Assembly: GCA_030690945.1 (NCBI GenBank) | Contig: JAUYFM010000067.1 | Span: forward strand, 1-64,000 | Source: Smithellaceae bacterium | GTDB lineage: Bacteria; Desulfobacterota; Syntrophia; Syntrophales; Smithellaceae | Length of the DNA: 64,000 nt | Direction of reading: 5' to 3' | Shown here: positions 33,218 to 41,871 of the stretch, one piece after another | Layout: each line of letters begins with the position of its first letter | Numbering within the stretch: the first letter of the stretch is position 1 | The notes under the pieces: model-generated | Database searches by the model: none | What the model was told of the DNA's origin: nothing | The model's input: only the letters and a program-made list of their open reading frames with translations | Program-made: the position numbers and the translations under genes

Positions 33218-33366
33218 TATTGCTCAAACCTTAAGCAATCTGGTCTAAAAGCCTAACCATTGCGGACTTACCTGACTTATAAACATGGTTACCAACAGGT
33301 CTTTCCACAACATTGTGGAATACAAATTCAAGTGCCTGTATCCAAGGGATAAAGACCTGAGATGGC
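33218..33366 (-). ncRNA. ssrS: candidate 6S RNA (SsrS-like)
   Basis: Minus strand reads ...CTCAGGTCTT[...]TATTCCACAATGTTGTGGAAAGACCTGTTGGTAACCATG[...]GTCAGGTAAGTCCGCAATGGTTAGGC[...]AAGGTTTGAG. A 10-bp closing stem forms with G-U pairs, there is a TTCCACAA/TTGTGGAA hairpin, and by eye it resembles the E. coli 6S segment ACCACAAGAAUGUGG...GGUUGGUGAGCAUG. Ends are approximate. Confidence 0.5.
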
Positions 33367-33388
33367 CCCTATCTTCTTTACGCTGCCC

Positions 33389-34459
33389 TTAAGCAAGCTG
33401 CATACGCCAGCCGAAAGGATCCTTTTTGCTTCCATACTGAATATGTAAAATTTCATGAAACAATTTCTCGGCAAGCGATCCGGTCTTCCCGTTGTTTATG
33501 ATATACTCCTTCTTGTGGAAATAAATCTGTCCCACCGGTGAAATAATAGCCGCTGTTCCCGAGGCAAAAGCTTCCTTGAGCGTTCCTTTTTCGATCGCGT
33601 CAATCACTTCCGTTATGGGCAGGGGTCTCTCCTTTACATTCACACCCAGATGAGACGCCAATTTAATAACGGAATCGCGCGTCACACCCGGCAGAATGGT
33701 TCCTCCGAGCGGCGGTGTGATCAGCTCATCACCGATCACAAAAAAGATATTGCTGGTGCCCACTTCTTCCACATACTTCTTTTCCCGCGCGTCCAGCCAA
33801 AGCACTTGTGTATAACCCATGTCGGTGGCAATACGGCTGGCATAAAGACTCGCGGCATAATTACCTGCCGCCTTGACTTGGCCTGTGCCACCCATCGCCG
33901 CCCGCACATATTCTTCGGACACATAAATCTTGGTTGGTGCAAAACCGTGGGCGTAATAGGCGCCAACCGGCCCTGCAATAATAAAGAAGAGGTATTCACT
34001 GGACGGATGCACGCCGAGAGCGGCTTCCGTGGCAATCATCGTCGGCCGGATATAAAGGGATGACCCCGCCTCTCTGGGAATCCAGTCGCGCTCGAGCAAC
34101 ACAAATTTTTTAAGGGCATCAAAAAACACCGTTTCGTCAATTTGAGCCATGCAAAGCCTTTCAGCGGACGCATTCATCCTTCTGATGTTCTCCATCGGAC
34201 GGAAAAGATAAATTTCATCTTTCTTCCCCCGGTAGGCTTTCAAGCCTTCAAATATCTCCTGGCCGTAATGAAGACACATAGCGGTCGGATCAAGCTGCAA
34301 GTAATGGTAAGGTTCGATGACGGGGTCATGCCAGCCGGTTCCTTCCTTATATTTCATGGTGAACATGTGGTCGGTAAAGTGCTTGCCAAAACCTAATTTG
34401 GTTTCATCAGGCTTGGGTTTCATGTATTTCGGCAACGCTTCGACAATCTTAATTTCCAT
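33389..34459 (-). CDS. ilvE: branched-chain amino acid aminotransferase
   Basis: CLHYGQEIFEGLKAYRGKKDEIYLFRP; GGTGQVKAAGNYAASL; EEVGTSNIFFVIGDELITPPL. Confidence 0.94.
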   Translation of the reverse strand: MEIKIVEALPKYMKPKPDETKLGFGKHFTDHMFTMKYKEGTGWHDPVIEPYHYLQLDPTAMCLHYGQEIFEGLKAYRGKKDEIYLFRPMENIRRMNASAERLCMAQIDETVFFDALKKFVLLERDWIPREAGSSLYIRPTMIATEAALGVHPSSEYLFFIIAGPVGAYYAHGFAPTKIYVSEEYVRAAMGGTGQVKAAGNYAASLYASRIATDMGYTQVLWLDAREKKYVEEVGTSNIFFVIGDELITPPLGGTILPGVTRDSVIKLASHLGVNVKERPLPITEVIDAIEKGTLKEAFASGTAAIISPVGQIYFHKKEYIINNGKTGSLAEKLFHEILHIQYGSKKDPFGWRMQLA

Positions 34460-34523
34460 AGATTCCTCTTTATTAAAATACCTTCCAATAACGAACGTCG
34501 GCTAAATTATTTTTTTCATATCA

Positions 34524-36053
34524 CTAAACGATGCGTCGATCAAGGCTTCTATATTGAATCGCTTCGGCAATATGCGTGGGCTCAATTTTTTCCTTGCCTT
34601 CCAGATCGGCAATCGTGCGGGACACTTTCAGAATACGGTTCATGGCACGAGCGGAAAGACCCAGTTTTTCTATGGCCATTTCCATGAGCTGATGCGATTC
34701 TTCATCAATGAAACAATAGGAGCGGATCTGTTTTTCCGTCATGCGGGCATTGGTAACGACACCCGAATTGCCAAAGCGCTTTATTTGCCTTTCACGCGCG
34801 CCATCAACCCGCTCTCTGACTGGTGCTGATGCTTCGCCTTCTTCTTTTCCCGTCAAGGCCCGGTATCTGACCGACGGCACCTCGATATGCAAATCAATGC
34901 GATCCAGCAGCGGGCCGGATATTTTCGCCTGATACTGGCGGATCTGCTGGGGTGAACAGCGGCAGGCGCGAACCCGATCCCCAAAATAGCCGCAGGGACA
35001 GGGATTCATGGCGGCCACCAGCATAAACTTGGCAGGAAAGGCCGCGGTCACGGCCGAGCGGGTGATCGTAATCGTTCCTTCTTCCAGCGGCTGGCGCAAT
35101 GCTTCCAGCGCATTTCTTTTGAATTCCGGCAGCTCGTCCAGAAAGAGCACGCCCAGATGAGCCAGGCTGATTTCTCCGGGATGCGGCATTTGGCCGCCTC
35201 CGACCAGACCGACATCGGAAATGGTATGATGAGGCGAACGGAAAGGCCGTACGGCAATCAATGTTTCTCCTGAATTCAGCAGACCGGCCACGGAAAAAAC
35301 CTTGGTTACCTCGATGGCCTCTTCAAAGGAAAGATCAGGCAGAATCGTGGGCAGCCGCTTGGCCAGCATACTTTTACCGGAACCGGGCGGACCAATCATC
35401 AAAATATTATGGCCGCCGGCCGCCGCGACCTCCAACGCCCTCGTCGCCTGCTTCTGGCCTTTTATTTCAGAAAAGTCGATATCATAGTGACGATTCTTTT
35501 GAAAAATATTACCGGTATCCAGACAGAGCGGCGAAATGGTTTGTCTGGCTCCCAAAAACTCGACAACGTCGGGAAGCGTCTTGACGCCATAAACACGGAT
35601 GCCTTCCACCATGGCCGCTTCCGCAGCGTTTTCTTCCGGCACAAATACTGATTGGATGCCCAGCTCCCTCGCTTTAAAAGCAGCGGGCAATACGCCCCGA
35701 ACACCTTTAATACTGCCGTCGAGCGACAACTCGCCGATAAAAAAGCAGCCCTGAAGGGCGGTTTCTTCGATCAACCCCTCCGCGGCCAGAATGCCTACCG
35801 CAATCGGCAGATCAAAGCCAGTTCCCTCTTTCCGAATATCAGCAGGCGCCAGATTAACGGTGACGTGAGACCGTGGAAAACGGTAACCGGAATTCTTGAT
35901 GGCGGCCTTGATCCTGTCGCGGCTTTCTTTCACAGAGGCGTCAGGCAGGCCGACCGTGGCAAATTGCGGCAAACCCTGGGAAACATCTACTTCCACCGAT
36001 ACAGGGTATGATTCCATACCGATAACACTCATGCCGAACACTTTTATGAACAC
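34524..36053 (-). CDS. YifB/ComM family Mg-chelatase-like AAA ATPase
   Basis: VEVDVSQGLPQFATVGLPDASVKESRDRIKAAIKNSG; GPPGSGKSMLAKRLPTILP; NPCPCGYFGD. Confidence 0.94.
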   Translation of the reverse strand: MFIKVFGMSVIGMESYPVSVEVDVSQGLPQFATVGLPDASVKESRDRIKAAIKNSGYRFPRSHVTVNLAPADIRKEGTGFDLPIAVGILAAEGLIEETALQGCFFIGELSLDGSIKGVRGVLPAAFKARELGIQSVFVPEENAAEAAMVEGIRVYGVKTLPDVVEFLGARQTISPLCLDTGNIFQKNRHYDIDFSEIKGQKQATRALEVAAAGGHNILMIGPPGSGKSMLAKRLPTILPDLSFEEAIEVTKVFSVAGLLNSGETLIAVRPFRSPHHTISDVGLVGGGQMPHPGEISLAHLGVLFLDELPEFKRNALEALRQPLEEGTITITRSAVTAAFPAKFMLVAAMNPCPCGYFGDRVRACRCSPQQIRQYQAKISGPLLDRIDLHIEVPSVRYRALTGKEEGEASAPVRERVDGARERQIKRFGNSGVVTNARMTEKQIRSYCFIDEESHQLMEMAIEKLGLSARAMNRILKVSRTIADLEGKEKIEPTHIAEAIQYRSLDRRIV

Positions 36054-36234
36054 TATATTGTCTCCGAGGAAGAATTTACGGTTAAAAATAATAGCTAATT
36101 ACCGTATATATATCAAGTTTTTAATTTACTTAAAAATATTTTCGACTTTCTTGACTCATCAAAGGCGCTGTGCTAGGGTCTCTGCAAATTGTTTAGATTC
36201 ACATAATTCAAGCATACTAAAGTCAATAGCCGCC

Positions 36235-36720
36235 ATGAAAAAGCTATCCCATGTTAATGATTCAGGTCAGGTACAAATGGTGGATGTAACGGACAAGGAC
36301 AAGACCGTCCGAAAGGCAACCGCCCGCGGCAAAGTCATCATGAAAAGCAGCACGCTTCAGCTTTTGGAAGAAGGCCGGGTGGCTAAAGGCAACGTGCTGA
36401 CCACCGCCAAAATCGCAGGTATCATGGCGGCAAAAAAAACCGGCGAACTTATCCCCTTATGTCATCCACTGGCACTGACGGGCATTGATATCACCTTTGA
36501 AATCGACCGTCTAAACTCGCAGGTGATCATCGAAACGCAGGTCCGGACAGTCGGTCAAACCGGCGTGGAAATGGAAGCGCTGACGGCGGCCAGTATTGCC
36601 GCTCTGACCATTTACGATATGTGTAAAGCCGTAGATAAAGAAATAACCATCAGTGATATTATGCTTCTGAAAAAAAGCGGCGGCAAAAGCGGCGCCTTTA
36701 CCAGAAAAGCATCAGAATAA
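36235..36720 (+). CDS. moaC: cyclic pyranopterin monophosphate synthase
   Basis: MVDVTDKDKTVRKATARG; KKTGELIPLCHPLALTGIDI; GVEMEALTAASIAALTIYDMCKA. ATG at 36235 used, not the longer ORF start. Confidence 0.94.
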   Translation: MKKLSHVNDSGQVQMVDVTDKDKTVRKATARGKVIMKSSTLQLLEEGRVAKGNVLTTAKIAGIMAAKKTGELIPLCHPLALTGIDITFEIDRLNSQVIIETQVRTVGQTGVEMEALTAASIAALTIYDMCKAVDKEITISDIMLLKKSGGKSGAFTRKASE

Positions 36721-36734
36721 TTCGGAGATCATAC

Positions 36735-37247
36735 TTGAGTCAGGTTTTTAAAATTAAGAAAGCCTTCAGGATTCCCTTTATCAGCGCCGTAACGCTTTTA
36801 TTTGTTCTTCTGGCGCTCAGTCTTTTCGATGGGCAACTCTGGGAACAAATTCTAATCGCGGCTATATGCGTTGTCACGCTGGTTATTGCCATAGAGACAC
36901 GTGAAAGAGAGTTTACCGTTTTCGAAAACGGCTTGCGTATTAAAAAATTTTTCCGCACGAAAGATTTTACCTGGGCGGAAATCACGTACCTGGGTGTCGT
37001 CATCATGCGCAATAAGGCTTACTTTCTTCTGACTACAACCAAAGGGTTTTATGTGTTTTCCAATCTTCTGCAAAATCATACGCTCCTGATCCGACATCTG
37101 GCGGACAAGCTTGGTGAGGAAAAAGTGGAGGCGGAAGTTAAAAGCTATCTGGAGGATCCCGTCGAACGGACATCTCTGGTTGTTTTGACTTGGATTGCCC
37201 TGATTATTATCGTCGCGATTATCCTGACCAAATTGATAAAATTATAA
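36735..37247 (+). CDS. hypothetical membrane protein, PH-like (DUF5673/YcxB-like possible)
   Basis: Two N-terminal TM helices, ETREREFTVFENGLRIKKFFRTKDFTWAEITYLGVV PH-like segment, C-terminal TM helix. Start uncertain (TTG). Confidence 0.6.
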   Translation: MSQVFKIKKAFRIPFISAVTLLFVLLALSLFDGQLWEQILIAAICVVTLVIAIETREREFTVFENGLRIKKFFRTKDFTWAEITYLGVVIMRNKAYFLLTTTKGFYVFSNLLQNHTLLIRHLADKLGEEKVEAEVKSYLEDPVERTSLVVLTWIALIIIVAIILTKLIKL

Positions 37248-37332
37248 TTTCCGTTCGTCTCGTCGTTTTGAGCAGCAAAAATATTAAAGTGAATGGCATA
37301 TTTGAAAAGATGGATTCAAATGCAGGAGTTTC

Positions 37333-37644
37333 ATGGCTATGAGAGCAAAAAATCAGAATAAAACGGCAGCAGGCATCGACGTCCAGGAAACATGTTTCAC
37401 AGTCGTCGAAGAAATATTGGAAAAAAACTTGGATGATCTGGCTACGGTCTTATCCGTTTCCGACAACGGTAAAAGCAAACTTCACGAGGAAATCATGGCC
37501 ATGGTGGAAAAAGGTCTGTTCAAAATCGCCCTGCGTCGTTCCAGCTATGTCAAAAGCACAGCGGCGGCATTTCTGGGTATCAACCGCAATACGTTTACCG
37601 ATAAGATGGCCAAGCTGGGCATCGACTGCGAAAAAATCAAATAA
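37333..37644 (+). CDS. Fis-type helix-turn-helix protein
   Basis: C-terminal FKIALRRSSYVKSTAAAFLGINRNTFTDKMAKLGID resembles the Fis/NtrC HTH_8 domain. Confidence 0.75.
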   Translation: MAMRAKNQNKTAAGIDVQETCFTVVEEILEKNLDDLATVLSVSDNGKSKLHEEIMAMVEKGLFKIALRRSSYVKSTAAAFLGINRNTFTDKMAKLGIDCEKIK

Positions 37645-37770
37645 GGATCCCCGAAATATTTATATCCTGTATCGCTGAAAAAATCAGATCCGATTACCGG
37701 GAAAGAATCCATCCACTTCAGGAACGGTTATTGCAGACCCCATCGTAAACAACCGGGAAAACACGGACGA

Positions 37771-37978
37771 CATACAAAGTGTCCGCCTTGATGCATGGCG
37801 TTAGGAATTGTTCGTAAGCACCATGCAAAACCAAGCTGGAAAAGGGTTTTCACACATCAAACCTGCCCGTTCCCGATGACCGGACAGGTTGACACGGGTA
37901 GAACCGCAGTCCAACAAAATTGTTGAAAAAAATACCGCATGGTGTAGCTAAAACTTGCCAGGATAAAGGACAAAGGGC
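37771..37978 (+). promoter_or_regulatory. structured leader candidate upstream of the GlmS-like gene
   Basis: TGCATGG...CCATGCA stem; AACCTG(37860-37865)/CAGGTT(37885-37890) and interleaved CCCGT(37866-37870)/ACGGG(37894-37898), a possible pseudoknot. Confidence 0.3.
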
Positions 37979-37989
37979 AAAAGAAAATA

Positions 37990-40900
37990 ATGATTTATAC
38001 AAAAATGTTCAATACTCTAAAAAAAACATTCTTTTTTATTACACATTGCCAAATTTTTATCGGCGCTCATCCTGATGCTGTTGATAAACCAGCCATCATA
38101 TTTTTCCCGCTTCTTCCCGGTCAACTGAATTGCGGTTTTGCCGGATTGATGACGTGCCGCCTGCAGAGAAATCCTTTGGATATGACAGCCGATCTCTCGC
38201 TTATTGCCGTGTGGAAAAAAGTTAAAAGCGCCGGCTTGCAGACTGTCTTCACCAGGGAAAATTCTGCAGGGAATTATTTAAACGGTATGGAAGCCATCCA
38301 TGCCCTGGATATGGCCGTAACCCAACTCAAACAGGAAGACGCGCAGGAATTTCTTTTTTTTCAGACAGACAGATCGGCTGATTTGTTTCACACCGCTCAA
38401 GACATGACAAAGTTTCTGACTGATGAAGAGAAGCAGTTGGAAGATCAGGACGCTGTTATCAGCTCTGTTGATCTGGAAATAATCAATAGCCGGCTTCTTT
38501 CGCTCAAGGACATCTGCTGGATTCTGGAAAAAGATATTCTGGCCAATCTGCAAAAAATCCTCTCGCTTTCCGGCGCAGAGAAATCTTCTGCGGTCAATCC
38601 TTCCGCCTTTCGGAAATACCGGAAACTCAATCTGCTGTTAAACGCGCTGGATCGTCTGGAAGTTCGGGGACGCGACTCGGCGGGTCTTCAGTTAACCTTT
38701 GTTCTGAAAAATGACCAAGTGTTGCAGGAGATCATCCGGCAGATCCGGAAAAACGGATGGGATGATGATTATCAGAGGCGGACGCAAAAAGGCGACCTTG
38801 TCAACCAGTCCATTTTCATGTCAACCGGCCATAAAGACAATCCCGGCAGCGCCAGCGTTACGTTCACCTATAAAACCTTTTCCATCGTCGGCGAGTTGGG
38901 ACGCAATGTAGTTGATTTGAGACATTCCATTCAAAAGGATCACATCCTGCAATGCTTTACCGTGGGAGATTCGGATTGTGAAACAGCCCTGACGCATACC
39001 CGCTGGGCTTCCGTCGGCTCCATCACCGAGGAAAATTGCCATCCGGTAAACAATTATACAACCATTCAGTCCAACCCTGCCTATCCTCATTACTCCAACA
39101 TCGATGCGCAAATCAATGGGGTTCTCAATGGGGATATCGATAATTATCCGGCGCTCCGGAAGGCTTTGGAGGAAGACGGCGAATTGATCGCCTCACAGGT
39201 TACCACCGACACCAAAATCATTCCGCTGCAAATCGAAAAGTATCTGAAGGCGGGACAGAATCTGACGGAGGCGTTCCGCCTAGCCGTCAATGATTTTGAA
39301 GGGTCGCAGGCCATCGCCATGACCTGCAACCTGGAACCGGGTAAAATGTTTCTGGCGCTCAAGGGCAGCGGCCAGTCCATTTATGTGGGCGTGAATGACG
39401 ATCAATATATGTTTTCTTCTGAACTTTACGGCCTGGTGGAAGTCATGCCACGTTTCATCAAGATGAACGGTGAAGAAGCGGGCAACGGCAAAGCCGGCGG
39501 ACAGATTTTCATCTTGGACCAGAATCGCGGCGGTGGCATAAAGGGCATCACCGCCTGCTTCTATGACGGCGTTGCCATTCCTCTCGCGGACGACGATTTA
39601 CAAACCGCGGAAATCACCACACGGGATATCGACCGCAGCGATTACCCGCACTTTTTCCTCAAGGAAATTTCCGAATCCGCCCTGTCCATTAAAAGAACCC
39701 TGCGTGGCAAATACCGAATCGTCGCATCCGGTCAATCCGCCCTGCAAGTCACGTTTAATTTGGGTCCGGATATCGTTCCTTCCGCTGTGCGCAATGGACT
39801 TCAAAACGGCTCAATTAAAAACATCATCGTCATCGGTCATGGAACAGCAGCCGTGGCAGGCCAAGTCTTAGCCGATACTCTGTCTTATTATCTCAAAGGC
39901 AGCCACCTCAACATCCTTGCCCGTATCGCCTCGGAACTAAGCGGTTTCGGACTGAAAGACGATCTGGCCGACACGCTCGTTATTCCGATCACGCAATCGG
40001 GCACGACCACCGACACCAACCGGGCTGTGGCCATGGCTCGGGAACGCAGCGCGCAAATCATCTCCATCGTCAACCGCAGACAATCGGATATTACCGCCAA
40101 ATCACACGGCGTCTTTTATACCAGCGACGGCCGAGATATTGAAATGTCAGTTGCCTCCACCAAAGCTTTCTACGCCCAAATTGTCGCGGGACAAGTGCTG
40201 GCGCTGTTTATCGCCCAGCTTTTGGGATCGCGGACCGATGAAGACATCGCGACAGCGCTCAAACATCTTGAATCCGCGCCACGTCTGATGGAACGGATAT
40301 TTGACAGTCGTGAAGCCATTGCCGCCTCGGTGAAAAAAACAGCCGGCAAGCGTTTCTGGGCGATTGTGGGCAGCGGCCCCAACAAGGCGGCGGCGGACGA
40401 AATCCGCATCAAACTGTCGGAGCTTTGCTACAAAACGATTTCCACGGACATCGTGGAAAACAAAAAACACATCGATCTGTCCGCCGAACCGCTGATTCTG
40501 GTATGCGCCGCCGGCAACCCCGAGGCGGTTGTGGAAGACGTGGTCAAGGATGTCGCGATATTCAGAGCACATAAGGCAACCACCGTCGTTTTCGCCGATG
40601 AAGGCGATCACCGATTTGACGCCGTCGCCGACGCGGTCATCGCCATACCCATCGCACCTGCGCCCCTGCCGGTGATCCTCAATACCATGGCCGGCCATCT
40701 GTGGGGTTACTTTGCGGCGCGTGCCATTGATGAAGAGGCACAGATTTTCCGCGAATTCCGCAGCCGCCTGGCGACGGAATTGACGAAAAGGACAAAAAAT
40801 AAATTATCTATTTTTGACATTTTTGACATGATTGCCGATGTTTCTTTTTGCCGGATCATTAATGATTTTTATGCCCTGTTCAAATCCCAAAGCCAAAACG

Positions 40901-41745
40901 GAGCGTTCAGCGTTCTAGCCGGCCAAACCATTGCCGATCTGTTGCTCTTGTTGAAATATGCCTCAGGCAAGCTGCCGCTGCAGGACATTCGCCAGGAATT
41001 CAAAGGAGAAGAGGATCTGCTCAATCCGTTTGATCTTCTGGACGCAATGCTCGGAACGGCCATTGATGAGTTGACTCGTCCGATTGACGCCATCCGCCAT
41101 CAGGCCAAAACCGTCACAGTGGGCACCAGCCGGAAGGAAAAAGAACTCAAAGGCATCGTGTTCGACCTGCTCGAAACCCTCAAGTTTTCCGCGAAAAATA
41201 TGACCTATCGCAATATTCTATCGATCCATCGCCTCCAGCCTGCCCTGGCAGCAGTACGGGGATATACGGTTTATGATATCAGCGGTCTTGATGAACAGAG
41301 TCATCCCACGCAAGATTCGACCATTGCGATCCGCGTCAAAAGCGGCGTGGCCAATGATATGAAGTCACGCGCGGATCATTCCACAACGCTGATGGGAGTG
41401 AAAAAAACCATCGTCAGCACAGGCCATGTCTATCTGGGCCGGGGCAAAACAGACAGCGCCCCGATTATGATCATCCCTCTGCAGGGTGCAGGCGCCCAAA
41501 TCGTGAACCTGCTGCTGATTCACATCATCTTCAATGAAACACTGAACCTGTCGGAAAAAATGGAGGTACTGGGATACCGGTATGACGATATCCGCAACCT
41601 GATTAATGAATACAACCTCGCCTGGAACGACCGGTATTTGGATACTCTGTCGTTGGAATCGCTTTTCAGCGAATCTATTGAAATAATTGCCGGACGGATA
41701 AAATCACAGCACAGCCAATTCCAGACTCAGCATAAACTTTCATAA
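37990..41745 (+). CDS. GlmS-like glutamine amidotransferase/double-SIS-domain protein with large insertion and C-terminal extension (1251 aa)
   Basis: GATase II motifs RLEVRGRDSAGLQL, THTRWASVGSITEENCHPV, LNGDIDNYPALR, TTDTKIIP, YPHFFLKEISESALSIKRTLRG; SIS1 VIPITQSGTTTDTNRAVAMA; SIS2 DEIRIKLSELCYKTISTDIVENKKHIDL; about 330-aa C-terminal region without an obvious GlmS counterpart. Confidence 0.85.
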   Translation: MIYTKMFNTLKKTFFFITHCQIFIGAHPDAVDKPAIIFFPLLPGQLNCGFAGLMTCRLQRNPLDMTADLSLIAVWKKVKSAGLQTVFTRENSAGNYLNGMEAIHALDMAVTQLKQEDAQEFLFFQTDRSADLFHTAQDMTKFLTDEEKQLEDQDAVISSVDLEIINSRLLSLKDICWILEKDILANLQKILSLSGAEKSSAVNPSAFRKYRKLNLLLNALDRLEVRGRDSAGLQLTFVLKNDQVLQEIIRQIRKNGWDDDYQRRTQKGDLVNQSIFMSTGHKDNPGSASVTFTYKTFSIVGELGRNVVDLRHSIQKDHILQCFTVGDSDCETALTHTRWASVGSITEENCHPVNNYTTIQSNPAYPHYSNIDAQINGVLNGDIDNYPALRKALEEDGELIASQVTTDTKIIPLQIEKYLKAGQNLTEAFRLAVNDFEGSQAIAMTCNLEPGKMFLALKGSGQSIYVGVNDDQYMFSSELYGLVEVMPRFIKMNGEEAGNGKAGGQIFILDQNRGGGIKGITACFYDGVAIPLADDDLQTAEITTRDIDRSDYPHFFLKEISESALSIKRTLRGKYRIVASGQSALQVTFNLGPDIVPSAVRNGLQNGSIKNIIVIGHGTAAVAGQVLADTLSYYLKGSHLNILARIASELSGFGLKDDLADTLVIPITQSGTTTDTNRAVAMARERSAQIISIVNRRQSDITAKSHGVFYTSDGRDIEMSVASTKAFYAQIVAGQVLALFIAQLLGSRTDEDIATALKHLESAPRLMERIFDSREAIAASVKKTAGKRFWAIVGSGPNKAAADEIRIKLSELCYKTISTDIVENKKHIDLSAEPLILVCAAGNPEAVVEDVVKDVAIFRAHKATTVVFADEGDHRFDAVADAVIAIPIAPAPLPVILNTMAGHLWGYFAARAIDEEAQIFREFRSRLATELTKRTKNKLSIFDIFDMIADVSFCRIINDFYALFKSQSQNGAFSVLAGQTIADLLLLLKYASGKLPLQDIRQEFKGEEDLLNPFDLLDAMLGTAIDELTRPIDAIRHQAKTVTVGTSRKEKELKGIVFDLLETLKFSAKNMTYRNILSIHRLQPALAAVRGYTVYDISGLDEQSHPTQDSTIAIRVKSGVANDMKSRADHSTTLMGVKKTIVSTGHVYLGRGKTDSAPIMIIPLQGAGAQIVNLLLIHIIFNETLNLSEKMEVLGYRYDDIRNLINEYNLAWNDRYLDTLSLESLFSESIEIIAGRIKSQHSQFQTQHKLS

Positions 41746-41871
41746 TGGCTGAAACTTTTGCAAATTAAGCGCTTGTCCGGATCAATATGAAAAAATCAAA
41801 TTTTCGTTTGACAAAGTAGTTTTTTGAAAGTAGGTATACGGCAAACGATAGCCGATTGCGATGGAAAACGC

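Noticed and set aside
33223-33390. Possible integron attC site (gcctaac at the left, internal dyad)
   Set aside because: No matching GTTAGGC-type right core site and no cassette structure; the dyads are better explained by a structured RNA such as 6S.
35896-36234. N-terminal extension of the moaC ORF
   Set aside because: It overlaps the divergent comM-like gene and its sequence is not MoaC-like; MoaC starts at ATG 36235.
37771-37978. glmS ribozyme upstream of the GlmS-like gene
   Set aside because: I could not find the conserved glmS ribozyme core by eye, so only a generic structured leader is reported.
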